Shown piece after piece: positions 17,038 to 25,361 of a stretch of 64,000 bases of DNA (its first letter is position 1; each line of letters begins with the position of its first letter). The notes below the pieces were generated by a model. That model saw only the letters and a program-made list of their open reading frames with translations, was not told the origin of the DNA and made no database searches. The DNA comes from Polynucleobacter sp. IMCC 30228 (lineage in GTDB: Bacteria; Pseudomonadota; Gammaproteobacteria; Burkholderiales; Burkholderiaceae). Where the stretch lies: positions 62,001-126,000 of the forward strand of contig NZ_JAJVCS010000002.1 in NCBI RefSeq assembly GCF_021395205.1, read 5' to 3'. Made by a program: the position numbers and the translations under genes.

Positions 17038-17607
17038 ATGGCAATTAAAAAATCACCACTTACTAAGGCTAGCCCCAAATTGAAGCCTAAGACCAAGACT
17101 AAGCTTAAGACCAAGACTCAGCCTAAGACCAAGAAATCGATTACGCCAGTTGGCACTATTTCAATGCAACAAGTGAAAGAAGTGATTGGCCTCATTAAAG
17201 ATGCCGGTCATTTCAATACCTTTTCTTATAAAACACCAGAATTTGAAATAGAAATCGAAGTTGGAAAGAAGCGCTCGTCTGAAGTTAGCTCCGCTGCTAG
17301 CCCATCAGGAGTGACTCTAGCCACAACTCCTCAAGCTGCAGTAGCTAATAAGCCAAGGAGCCATGCGGGTCTTTACGAGGTCTTAAGCCCAATGGTGGGA
17401 ACTTTTTACCGCCGGCCCAATCCTACTGCACCGCCTTTTGTCGAGATTGGCGCGGAGGTAAAACCCGATACTCCAGTGTGCATTGTCGAGGTGATGAAGC
17501 TACTCAATACGATTGCAGCTGAACACGCTGGAAAAATTATCGATATCTGTGTAGCTGATGGCGAAACTATTACAGCAGGTCAAGTCTTAATGGTGATCGA
17601 GTTGTGA
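17038..17607 (+). CDS. Biotin carboxyl carrier protein (AccB-like) with Lys/Thr-rich N-terminal repeats
   Basis: Carrier protein of 189 residues ending in a biotinyl domain. The biotinylation site is Lys154 in EVMKLL; most carriers have EAMKM or EAMKL, so the Val is a variation. LSPMVGTFYR at about 116-125 is typical of AccB. Residues 15-32 are a Lys/Thr-rich repeat (KPKTKT, KLKTKT, QPKTKK) encoded by three 18-bp copies and probably disordered. The start at 17038 has no clear ribosome site; an internal ATG near residue 43 would remove the repeats. It is co-transcribed with the carboxyltransferase that follows. No biotin carboxylase gene lies beside it. Confidence 0.82.
   Translation: MAIKKSPLTKASPKLKPKTKTKLKTKTQPKTKKSITPVGTISMQQVKEVIGLIKDAGHFNTFSYKTPEFEIEIEVGKKRSSEVSSAASPSGVTLATTPQAAVANKPRSHAGLYEVLSPMVGTFYRRPNPTAPPFVEIGAEVKPDTPVCIVEVMKLLNTIAAEHAGKIIDICVADGETITAGQVLMVIEL
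17083..17136 (+). repeat. Three tandem 18-bp repeats in the biotin-carrier gene
   Basis: Copies at 17,083-17,100, 17,101-17,118 and 17,119-17,136 share the core CTAAGACCAAGA with one to three changes. They encode six-residue Lys/Thr units. Such repeats can gain or lose copies by slippage without breaking the frame. Confidence 0.85.
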
Positions 17608-19085
17608 TGTTGAAAAAACCCGTCACGCAGGGCCACTCAGCCCCATTCCAAATGATTGATGTCACGCTGCGCGATGCGCATCAATGCTTGTGGTCAACCC
17701 GCATGACCACCGCGCAAATGTATCCAGCTCTAGATAATATCGATCGAGCAGGGTACGGCTATATCAATATTTTGGGTGGCGCGGTGTTTGATGTGATGGT
17801 GCGTTTCTTGCGTGAAGATCCATGGAAACGCATGGCATTTCTTAGTCAAGAACTAGAAACGCCTACCGATGCCTTAACTCGTGGACAAAGTATTTATACC
17901 TTTGAATTATTTCCTGATGATGTAGTTGATTTAAATATCGCCTTATTGGCAGAATCAGGCGTTAAGGTGCTAACGGTTTACGACGCGCTCAACGATAACC
18001 GCAACATTACTTCTTCGATTGCCTCAGGTAAAAAACAGGGGATGCTGATTAATGCAATGCTTACTTATGCATTAAGCCCAGTACATGACGATGCGTATTT
18101 TGTGGCGCGCGCCAAAGAGCTAGTGGACTTAAAAGTCGATTTTATTTCTGTTAAAGATCCTACGGGCTTATTGACTCCAGAACGTGGCGCGACTTTATTT
18201 CCCGCACTTGTTGCTATAGCCAGGGGCATTCCTTTGAAGTTACATTCCCATTGTCAGTCGGGTTTAGCCCCCCTAGTGTATGAAGAAGCAATTAAAGCCG
18301 GCTTTAGCTATGGTTACGTTGCCACAAACTGCTTGGCTAATGGCGCATCATTACCCTCGGTGAATGAAGTTTTAGCTAGTGCAGTGCGTCTCGGTAGGGC
18401 GCCTAAGATGAATTTGTCTGCCTTGCAAGAGGTTGATGAGTATTTCGATTGGATCTGTACGCGCGATAGTTTGCCTCGGGGTGAAAAGCTAACCTATGAC
18501 CCAGCACTATATGAGCACCAAATTCCCGGAGGCATGATCTCTAATCTGCGGGCGCAGTTAGCAACTCTGGGCATCGCCCATCGAGAACAAGAAATCTTAG
18601 AAGAAACTGCGCAAGTGAGAAAAGACTTAGGCTATCCCATTTTGGTCAGTCCTTTTGCCCAGTATATTGTGACCCAAGCTGTACTCAATGTGATGCAGGG
18701 TGAACGCTATAAAACGATTCCAGATGAAGTGAAGCTCTATTTGCGCGGGCATTACGGAAAATTGGCAGGTCAGGCGAGCACGGAAGTAATGGCGCGCGCT
18801 GGGGTGGAGTATGACCCAAGTCAGCGACCGGGTGATTTCATCAAACCTGCTTTAAGTAATTTAAGAAAGCAGTGGGGTAAGTCGGTGTCGCGCGAGCAGC
18901 TTTGCCTGCATGCCTTTTATCCTCCCAATTTAGCCTTAGGCCTACAAGATGGTACTCTAGCAGCTCTCAAGCAGGGTAAGCAGTTGCAGCCTTTTTCTGA
19001 GCTCATGAAGTATTTGGTTCAAGGTAAGGATTTTTCAAGCGTTAAAACGCGGTTTGGTAGTGTAGAGTTAAGCTTTTCGACTTAA
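17607..19085 (+). CDS. Biotin-dependent carboxyltransferase (pyruvate carboxylase B / OadA-like)
   Basis: Cytoplasmic carboxyltransferase of 492 residues with the HMGL-like TIM barrel (about 10-290) and PYC_OADA C-domain (about 300-480). It has DVTLRDAHQCLW with Asp19 and Asp23 at the metal/substrate site, SVKDPTGLL with the lysine that is carbamylated in the family, and KLHSHCQSG with two His metal ligands. It moves CO2 between biotin and a 2-oxo acid such as pyruvate/oxaloacetate. The ATG at 17607 overlaps the carrier's stop (TGATG). There is no attached biotinyl domain, so the carrier above serves it. Without a biotin carboxylase or membrane OadB nearby, its partner and direction are open. 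A sulfonate/nitrate-type ABC importer follows. Confidence 0.82.
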   Translation: MLKKPVTQGHSAPFQMIDVTLRDAHQCLWSTRMTTAQMYPALDNIDRAGYGYINILGGAVFDVMVRFLREDPWKRMAFLSQELETPTDALTRGQSIYTFELFPDDVVDLNIALLAESGVKVLTVYDALNDNRNITSSIASGKKQGMLINAMLTYALSPVHDDAYFVARAKELVDLKVDFISVKDPTGLLTPERGATLFPALVAIARGIPLKLHSHCQSGLAPLVYEEAIKAGFSYGYVATNCLANGASLPSVNEVLASAVRLGRAPKMNLSALQEVDEYFDWICTRDSLPRGEKLTYDPALYEHQIPGGMISNLRAQLATLGIAHREQEILEETAQVRKDLGYPILVSPFAQYIVTQAVLNVMQGERYKTIPDEVKLYLRGHYGKLAGQASTEVMARAGVEYDPSQRPGDFIKPALSNLRKQWGKSVSREQLCLHAFYPPNLALGLQDGTLAALKQGKQLQPFSELMKYLVQGKDFSSVKTRFGSVELSFST

Positions 19086-19160
19086 GGGAATCAAAATCAT
19101 TTTGCAGTAGACTTGTTTATCAAAAGCAGTATTTTATAAAAATTAAGATAGGAGATAGCT

Positions 19161-20441
19161 ATGAAAGCATTAACGATTTCTCGCAGAGTATTTAGCGCTT
19201 TAGCCATTGCCATGGTGGCCGGCTTAGCTTTACCAGCTGCTGCCCAAACTACCCAATTTACTGATTATGGCTGGCCAGAGGGGGCGGATGAAAAAATCTC
19301 CCCTAAATCTATTGCCTGGCTTAAAGAAAAAGGCTGGTGGCCAATTCAGGTGGCGTTTCAGCCACCTTGGTCTGGTCAAAATACGATTAATTTAGTCATG
19401 GATAAAAAAGGCTTGTTGGCTAAGCGTGGGGTCGAGGCGAAGTGGCAAGCCTTCCCTTCGGGCCCAGCGATTAATGAAGTGATTATTTCAGGGCGTTTTC
19501 AATTTGGTAATGGCGGTAATTTTCCCTTCACTACTTTAGTGGATAAAAATATTCCCGTTAAAACCATTGCCGTGATCAATGTGAATTTGTTGCATGCCAT
19601 GTTGGTGCCAACTGATTCAAAAATTAAATCTATTAAAGATTTTAAAGGTTCAAACCCACCTGCTACTGTTGGCATTGTGACGGGTTCTTCTGCCGAGTTT
19701 TATATTCAAGCAGCGGCAAAGGCCAATGGCCTGGAAGTTGGTAAAGATATTATTTTGAAAAATATGCCTCCCGGCGAACAAATGGCAATGCCTAAGGGAA
19801 TTGATGCAGTCGTTCCTTGGGATCCAACGCCAACGATTATGGTGAAGGAGCGTAAAAATGCCCGCATCGTCAGTGATAGCTTCCCTTACAATATTTATGA
19901 GGGCACCTTCTATGCGCGTCAAGAAATGATTGATAACGCACCAGACGTGGTACAGGCTTTTACCGATGCGATTGCTGAGGCTACTTTATGGATTCGCAAA
20001 AATCCGGATGCTGCAGTAACGGCAATGCAAGAAGATCCTAATCTGAAGAATTACTCCACAGAAATTTTGCGGCAACAGGTTTCTGCTTATAACCTCTTAT
20101 ATAAGCCAAACTATATATATCCTATTCCTTTATTTTGGGGTCGCGCCAATGAGCCAATTTATAACTGGCTATATGAAAGCAAGCGAATTCAAAATAAGCT
20201 CACGGGAGTCGATTTTGCGCGCGCTGTAGATACCCGCTTTATGGATAAAACGTTTTCTAAGTTAGGTTGGAGTATTCCCAAGCAGCCGTCTTTCTTGCCA
20301 GCTAATTGGAGTACGCCAATGGATAAAACGCCTTATCCAACGTATATGACGTCACTCAATACGACAAAACCTCAGCCTTTCCCTGAAAAGGGTGATTTAA
20401 CTAAAGACTGGTCGTTTGATGGCAAGGTATACAAAAAATAA
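19161..20441 (+). CDS. ABC transporter substrate-binding protein, SsuA/NMT1-like
   Basis: Periplasmic binding protein of 426 residues, with a signal peptide ending AAAQ at about residue 29 and a strong ribosome site (TAGGAGA). The fold region carries QVAFQPPWSGQNTINLVMDKKG and VGIVTGSSAEFYIQAAAKANGL, typical of nitrate/sulfonate/taurine binding proteins. It is longer than SsuA (about 320) because of a C-terminal Pro/Lys-rich extension. Its stop overlaps the permease start by one base. Ligand unknown; a sulfonate is suggested by the two TauE-like genes at the end of the same operon. Confidence 0.85.
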   Translation: MKALTISRRVFSALAIAMVAGLALPAAAQTTQFTDYGWPEGADEKISPKSIAWLKEKGWWPIQVAFQPPWSGQNTINLVMDKKGLLAKRGVEAKWQAFPSGPAINEVIISGRFQFGNGGNFPFTTLVDKNIPVKTIAVINVNLLHAMLVPTDSKIKSIKDFKGSNPPATVGIVTGSSAEFYIQAAAKANGLEVGKDIILKNMPPGEQMAMPKGIDAVVPWDPTPTIMVKERKNARIVSDSFPYNIYEGTFYARQEMIDNAPDVVQAFTDAIAEATLWIRKNPDAAVTAMQEDPNLKNYSTEILRQQVSAYNLLYKPNYIYPIPLFWGRANEPIYNWLYESKRIQNKLTGVDFARAVDTRFMDKTFSKLGWSIPKQPSFLPANWSTPMDKTPYPTYMTSLNTTKPQPFPEKGDLTKDWSFDGKVYKK

Positions 20442-21214
20442 TGCCTTTTTTTCATTCAGTTAAGCAGTTACGGCGTTTAATTCTGCTCTTGATATTACTG
20501 GCTGGCTGGGAGTTTGCCAGCCGGTATATCTTGGATAAAACCCAGGCTACACTTTTACCACCGCCTACTGGAGTATTAAATGGCGCAATTGAATTGGGTT
20601 TTTCTGGTGAATTATGGAAACACATCCGTGATAGCTTAGCGCGTGAATTTATTGCTTTTTGTTATGCCAGCGTAGCCATTCCGCTAGGTATTGTGATGGG
20701 GTGCTTTAAGTGGGTGAATGAACAGGTTGATCCCATTATTGAAATTTTGCGACCCATTCCGCCCATTGCGTGGATTCCGTTGAGTATTTTATGGTTTGGT
20801 GTGGGCAATACCCAAAACCAATTCATTATTTTCTTAGGTATTTTCTTCCCGATTCTATTAAATACCATTGATGCTGTGAAGAATATCGAACCTAATTTAA
20901 TCCGCGCAGCTCGGTGTTTGGGTGCACGTGGATGGAATGTAATCACGCGGGTGGTATTACGTGCCGCCTTGCCGCAAATTGTCACTGGTATCCGTATTGG
21001 CCTGGGAGTGGGTTGGATGGCTTTGGTTGCCGCTGAACTAGTTGGCGCTAATTCTGGCCTTGGTTTTTTAATTAATGATGCGCGAACAGTGTTGCGTACC
21101 GACTATATTTTAGATGGCATGCTGGCGATTGGTCTCATTGGCTTGACACTAGATCGGCTCATTCGTTATGCCGCTAAAAAGTTTATGCCATGGTCACGTG
21201 CTTTAAATGCGTAA
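20441..21214 (+). CDS. ABC transporter permease, SsuC/TauC-like
   Basis: Inner-membrane permease of 257 residues with about six helices. The EAA-type loop is RAARCLGARGWNVITRVVLRAALP, and EILRPIPPIAWIPLSILWFG matches the SsuC/TauC family. It pairs with the binding protein before it and the ATPase 29 bases after it. It is full length, unlike the truncated permease at the start of the window, and clearly related to it. Confidence 0.88.
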   Translation: MPFFHSVKQLRRLILLLILLAGWEFASRYILDKTQATLLPPPTGVLNGAIELGFSGELWKHIRDSLAREFIAFCYASVAIPLGIVMGCFKWVNEQVDPIIEILRPIPPIAWIPLSILWFGVGNTQNQFIIFLGIFFPILLNTIDAVKNIEPNLIRAARCLGARGWNVITRVVLRAALPQIVTGIRIGLGVGWMALVAAELVGANSGLGFLINDARTVLRTDYILDGMLAIGLIGLTLDRLIRYAAKKFMPWSRALNA

Positions 21215-21243
21215 TGTTTTCTTAATGGATAGTAATTAAATTA

Positions 21244-22020
21244 ATGTCAGCTTTAAAAGTAGAACACCTTAGTAAAATTTACCCCGCACTAAATGGTCAA
21301 GGCCAAGCGGTTCAGGCCTTGGAAGATGTCTCATTAGAGGTGAATAAAAACGAGTTCGTCTCGATCTTGGGTCATAGCGGCTGTGGCAAAACAACCCTCC
21401 TGAATTTAATTGCTGGTTTTGAGGTGCCTACTGCCGGTCGAATCGAATGCGCAGGTAAAGAAGTAAAAGAGCCCGGCGCAGATCGTTCGATGGTTTTTCA
21501 AGACTATGCTTTATTTCCTTGGCTTACTGTGCGTGACAATATTGCGTTTGGCCTTAGCATTAAGGGCATTGATGCGGCAACAATCAAAAAAGATGTCGAG
21601 CATTTTGCCGCTCTAGTGGGTCTTAGTGCCTTTATTGAAAGCTACCCCCATCAGTTATCAGGTGGTATGCGACAACGGGTATCGATTGCTCGTGCCTTAG
21701 CAGTTGATCCTACGGTATTGTTGATGGATGAGCCTTTTGCAGCATTAGATGCCCAGAATAGGGCGATGATGCAACAAGAGATGATTCGCATTTTGGCTGA
21801 AGAAAGTAAAACCGTTGTACTAGTAACACATAGTATTGAAGAGTCAATTAATTTATCAGACGTGATTATCGTCATGACACGTAGGCCTGGCCGCGTTAAA
21901 AAAGTTATTCGCGTGCCAGAACCCAGACGCATGGTAGAAGATACCCCTAGCTATCTCGAAGTGCGCAAGCAAATTCGTGACTTAATTTCTGATGAGCATG
22001 ATTTAAGTGATGTTAGTTGA
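21244..22020 (+). CDS. ABC transporter ATP-binding protein, SsuB/TauB-like
   Basis: ATPase subunit of 258 residues. Walker A (GHSGCGKTT), Q-loop (VFQDYALFPW), signature (LSGGMRQR), Walker B (VLLMDEPF) and the H-loop His (LVTHS) are all intact. This is a standard TauB/SsuB-type subunit. Its stop overlaps the TTG start of the first TauE-like gene, which ties the exporter-like proteins to this importer. Confidence 0.88.
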   Translation: MSALKVEHLSKIYPALNGQGQAVQALEDVSLEVNKNEFVSILGHSGCGKTTLLNLIAGFEVPTAGRIECAGKEVKEPGADRSMVFQDYALFPWLTVRDNIAFGLSIKGIDAATIKKDVEHFAALVGLSAFIESYPHQLSGGMRQRVSIARALAVDPTVLLMDEPFAALDAQNRAMMQQEMIRILAEESKTVVLVTHSIEESINLSDVIIVMTRRPGRVKKVIRVPEPRRMVEDTPSYLEVRKQIRDLISDEHDLSDVS

Positions 22021-22766
22021 ATTCATTTGATTGGTTTGCAATCGCCCTGTTAGCAATTTCCGCTACCTTAGGGGGATTATTTCGGCGCTTAAGTGGTTTT
22101 GGGGGCGCGATGGTGATGTCACCTTTACTAATGGGCTTTTTGCCCTTGGCAGTACTCATTCCTGTGGTGATGTTCATCGAGCTTCTTGGCGGCGTCTGGT
22201 TAGCTCGAAATTGGCGAGTTGCTAAGGAGGATCGCCCCCGTATGTATCGCTTACTTTTAGGCGCGGCTATTTTCCTGCCGATTGGCATTTTAGTGAGCAC
22301 GCAATTTTCAGTGCAACTGCTAAAGATTGGGGCTAGCTCCGCAGTACTATTCTTTGCGCTTTATTTATTATTACAACCCCATGTGCAGGTTAACTTATCG
22401 AAGATCAAGGATAACTTAGTAGGTTCGGGCGCTGGCCTCTTGTTGGGGTCATGCGGTATTGGTGGGCCGGTAGTTGCACTATATTTAAATGCGAGTACGC
22501 TAGAGTTCACTCGCGCCCGCGCACTACTATCGCAAGTGACTTCAGGTATGGCGCTATTTGCCATTATTACTGCCAGCTTAATTGGTAGCGATTTAACTTG
22601 GCTCCCTTTACTTTTAGTGGGTCTGCCTGCATTCTTGCTAGGTTTTTATATAGCCCACCGTATTGATCAGGAGCACCTCATTAGCCAAGCGAAGATTAAA
22701 AAAATCTGTCTTTATCTTTTAGTTGCGAATGCAATTTTTAATTTAGCTATCAGTGCATTAATATAA
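22017..22766 (+). CDS. TauE/SafE-family permease (first of a tandem pair)
   Basis: Membrane protein of 249 residues, TauE/SafE family, with about eight helices. Glycine-rich repeat motifs are FRRLSGFGGAMVMSP early and GSCGIGGPVVALYLNAS mid-protein. The start is a TTG overlapping the ATPase stop (TTGA), so translation is probably coupled. It is immediately followed by a second family member. Likely substrate: sulfite, sulfonate or a related anion. Confidence 0.78.
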   Translation: MNSFDWFAIALLAISATLGGLFRRLSGFGGAMVMSPLLMGFLPLAVLIPVVMFIELLGGVWLARNWRVAKEDRPRMYRLLLGAAIFLPIGILVSTQFSVQLLKIGASSAVLFFALYLLLQPHVQVNLSKIKDNLVGSGAGLLLGSCGIGGPVVALYLNASTLEFTRARALLSQVTSGMALFAIITASLIGSDLTWLPLLLVGLPAFLLGFYIAHRIDQEHLISQAKIKKICLYLLVANAIFNLAISALI

Positions 22767-22767
22767 A

Positions 22768-23511
22768 TTGGAAATCATCCTTACCTTAGTAGCAGCTGCG
22801 GCGATCGTTTCATTGGCCTATTTCATTTTTGGCATTACTGGTTTTGGTTCATCAATTGTCTCGGTGCCATTATTAGTCCAGCTATATCCTTTGCAAACCG
22901 TAGTGCCGCTAATTGTAGTTTTAGATTTATGTGCCTCTTTTTATCAGGGTAAAAAGTCATTTAAGCAAGCAAGTTTTAAGGAGCTATATTGGTTAGCTCC
23001 TTTTACCTTAGTAGGAATGGCAATTGGTGTTACTTTATTGTTAGATGCCCCTAAGAGCCCCTTGCTAATTACCTTAGGAATTTTTGCTGGCTTGAATGGA
23101 ATTCGTATTTTGGTGGGCCGAAATTCCGCCATAGATAAGACGATTTCGCAGTTTTGGTCTATTCCCTTTGGGGTAAGTGGGGGTATTTTTACCGCCTTAT
23201 TTGCCACTGGCGGACCCATTTATGCTTCGTATTTGGCTATGCGTATTCATGAAGCAGCTCAGCTAAGAGCGACCATGACGGCAATTATTTTTTCTCTAGT
23301 TCTATTACGTTTGCTGTTGATGATAATTACGGGCCTCCTTTTAAAGGCAGATGTTGCATTATTAGCCTTATTTTTAATTCCCTTTATGGCTATCGGCGTT
23401 TGGGCAGGCACTCGGGCACATATCGGTATTCAATTAAGTACATTAAAGTTAATATATGGTTTGATCTTATTATTATCAGGCTGTGGTTTACTATTTAGAG
23501 AGGTGTTTTAA
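22768..23511 (+). CDS. TauE/SafE-family permease (second of a tandem pair)
   Basis: Membrane protein of 247 residues, same family. Motifs are GITGFGSSIVSVPLLVQ near the N-terminus and LFATGGPIYASYLAMR in the second half. It starts at a TTG one base after the preceding stop, with no obvious ribosome site, so it depends on coupling. The two proteins share the fold but differ strongly in sequence. They may form a hetero-oligomer or handle different anions. Confidence 0.75.
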   Translation: MEIILTLVAAAAIVSLAYFIFGITGFGSSIVSVPLLVQLYPLQTVVPLIVVLDLCASFYQGKKSFKQASFKELYWLAPFTLVGMAIGVTLLLDAPKSPLLITLGIFAGLNGIRILVGRNSAIDKTISQFWSIPFGVSGGIFTALFATGGPIYASYLAMRIHEAAQLRATMTAIIFSLVLLRLLLMIITGLLLKADVALLALFLIPFMAIGVWAGTRAHIGIQLSTLKLIYGLILLLSGCGLLFREVF

Positions 23512-24510
23512 ATGTTGAGAAATTATCTTTCTTCTAAGAGCATTCAATTAGGCCTATTTCTTATCATTATTGGCCTCACTAGCAGTATCAGTAGCGCGGT
23601 ATTTGCGCAAAATTTTCCTGATAAACCACTGCGCTTAATTGTGCCATTTCCTCCTGGCGGACCAACTGATATTGTCGCTAGGCCGCTCGCGCAGTTACTA
23701 GGAGATGAGCTCAAGCAGCAGGTGATTATCGACAATAAAGGTGGTGCTGGCGGCACGATTGGCGCAGATTTTGTGGCCCGTGCTGCGCCAGATGGTTACA
23801 CGCTTTTTATGGGTACAGTTGGCACCCACGCGATTAATCCTAGTTTGTATAAAAAATTATCCTATGATGCTATTAAAGATTTCACCCCGATTGCATTAGT
23901 TGCTAGTGCGCCGATTGTGATTGCCGTTAATGCCAATAGTTCGATTAAAACTTTAGATGATTTAATTAAACAAGCCAAGCAAAAACCAGAATCGCTGCAG
24001 TTTGGCACGGCGGGCAATGGTACCCCTGGGCATTTAACTGCAGCTTTATTTGAATCTACTACGAAGGCAAACCTAAAACATATCCCCTATAAAGGTAGTG
24101 CTCCAGCCGTTACCGATTTGTTAGGAGGTCAAATTGATTTGGTTTTTGACCCAATTCAATCAGTTTTGCCCCATATTGTTTCGGGTAAATTGCGCGCCCT
24201 AGCGGTAACCAGTAAAGTACGCTCGCCAGTGCTACCGGCCATTCCAACAGTAGCAGAGCAGGGCTATCCCCAGTTTGAATCGATCGCATGGTGGGGTGTA
24301 TTTGCACCAGCCAAATTACCCAAGAATGTTTATACCCTGCTCAAGGCCGATACTGAGAAGATTGCCGCTTCAGCAACCTATAAAGAAAAGCTAGGTAATT
24401 TAGGCGTGGTGCCAAATACCGATTTTAGTGAACCATTTGCTGATTTTCAGGCGAAGGAACTAAGCAAGTGGGCGCGGGCAGTGCGTGATTCGGGTGCGAC
24501 GTTAGATTGA
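23512..24510 (+). CDS. Bug-family (TTT) extracytoplasmic solute receptor
   Basis: Periplasmic receptor of 332 residues that begins directly after the preceding stop codon. A signal peptide ends near FAQN. Family motifs: VPFPPGGPTDIVARPLAQ, IDNKGGAGGTIGADFVARAAPDGYT and HIPYKGSAPAVTDLLGGQIDL. It is the last gene of the operon starting with the ABC transporter, so one operon encodes two unrelated types of binding protein. TctA/TctB partners are absent. Confidence 0.9.
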   Translation: MLRNYLSSKSIQLGLFLIIIGLTSSISSAVFAQNFPDKPLRLIVPFPPGGPTDIVARPLAQLLGDELKQQVIIDNKGGAGGTIGADFVARAAPDGYTLFMGTVGTHAINPSLYKKLSYDAIKDFTPIALVASAPIVIAVNANSSIKTLDDLIKQAKQKPESLQFGTAGNGTPGHLTAALFESTTKANLKHIPYKGSAPAVTDLLGGQIDLVFDPIQSVLPHIVSGKLRALAVTSKVRSPVLPAIPTVAEQGYPQFESIAWWGVFAPAKLPKNVYTLLKADTEKIAASATYKEKLGNLGVVPNTDFSEPFADFQAKELSKWARAVRDSGATLD

Positions 24511-24532
24511 TTAGTTCGTCATAAACCTGTAA

Positions 24533-24558
24533 CATATTTCCATTATTATGGAAATATG
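24533..24558. promoter_or_regulatory. ArsR-type operator overlapping the arsR start codon
   Basis: A perfect 11-bp inverted repeat (CATATTTCCAT / ATGGAAATATG) with a TATT spacer. Its right arm contains both the GGA ribosome site and the ATG of the arsR gene, so bound repressor would cover the translation start region. This form fits autoregulation by ArsR. Confidence 0.7.
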
Positions 24559-24885
24559 AAAAATAGTGAAGCTATCCAGGCATTTGTCGCCCTAGGGCAA
24601 GAAAGTCGTCTCAATATCTTTCGCCTAATTGTGCAAAGGGGTGATATTGGCTTAACGCCCACGCAAATGATTGAAAAATTGGGCATTCCTAATGCAACTT
24701 TAAGTTTTCACTTAAAGGAATTGGTGCAGGCAAGTCTATTAGTGGTTGAGCGTCAAAGTCGCAATTTAATTTATCGACCTAATGTCGCCTTAGTAACGGA
24801 TCTAAGCGAATTTCTTTTGGAAAATTGCTGCAGTGGCAAGACGTGCGCTATTAAAAGAGTAAATAAAAAAGTAGCCTGTAAATGA
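24556..24885 (+). CDS. arsR: ArsR-family metalloregulator
   Basis: Small winged-helix repressor of 109 residues. The recognition helix region is PNATLSFHLKELVQASLL. A C-terminal Cys cluster (Cys91, Cys92, Cys97) probably binds arsenite. It resembles the C-terminal site of Acidithiobacillus-type ArsR rather than the CVC site of the E. coli type. It is the first gene of arsR-arsC-aqpS and overlaps arsC by four bases. A palindrome over its own start codon suggests tight autoregulation. Confidence 0.87.
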   Translation: MKNSEAIQAFVALGQESRLNIFRLIVQRGDIGLTPTQMIEKLGIPNATLSFHLKELVQASLLVVERQSRNLIYRPNVALVTDLSEFLLENCCSGKTCAIKRVNKKVACK

Positions 24886-25361
24886 AGCCATACAACATCC
24901 TTTTTTTATGTACCCATAATTCAGCCCGCTCGATAATTGGAGAGGCATTAGCCTCTACGCATCCCAGTGGGAAATTTAGAGGGTTTTCTGCAGGCTCTAC
25001 ACCGGGTACCAGCGTAAACCCAATCGCTGCAGACATTGCTGAAGAATTGGGAATGGATCGGACTTTATTGAAATCGAAAAGTTGGGATGTCTACGGTGGG
25101 CCTGATGCCCCCAAGATGGATTTTGTGATTACCGTTTGCGATAACGCTGCTGGTGAGGTTTGCCCATTTTGGCCAGGGCAGCCAGCTACTGCGCACTGGG
25201 GCTTTCCTGATCCATCTCAAGTGCAGGGTACAGATCTAGAAAAGCGTAAAGCATTTAATGACGTGAAGAATGGCCTTAAAAGGCGCTTAGACATAATGGC
25301 TGCTATGCCTTTAGAGAAACTTGATTCGATCAGTTTGAAGGCAATTCACACTCAAGCATGA
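24882..25361 (+). CDS. arsC: Arsenate reductase, low-molecular-weight phosphatase type
   Basis: Cytoplasmic enzyme of 159 residues that reduces arsenate to arsenite. It has the phosphatase P-loop CTHNSARS (nucleophile Cys10) and the resolving cysteines Cys86 and Cys94 (VCDNAAGEVCPFWPG), so the thioredoxin-coupled type is likely. It overlaps arsR and the aquaporin gene by four bases each. The product arsenite would leave through the adjacent channel. Confidence 0.9.
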   Translation: MKPYNILFLCTHNSARSIIGEALASTHPSGKFRGFSAGSTPGTSVNPIAADIAEELGMDRTLLKSKSWDVYGGPDAPKMDFVITVCDNAAGEVCPFWPGQPATAHWGFPDPSQVQGTDLEKRKAFNDVKNGLKRRLDIMAAMPLEKLDSISLKAIHTQA

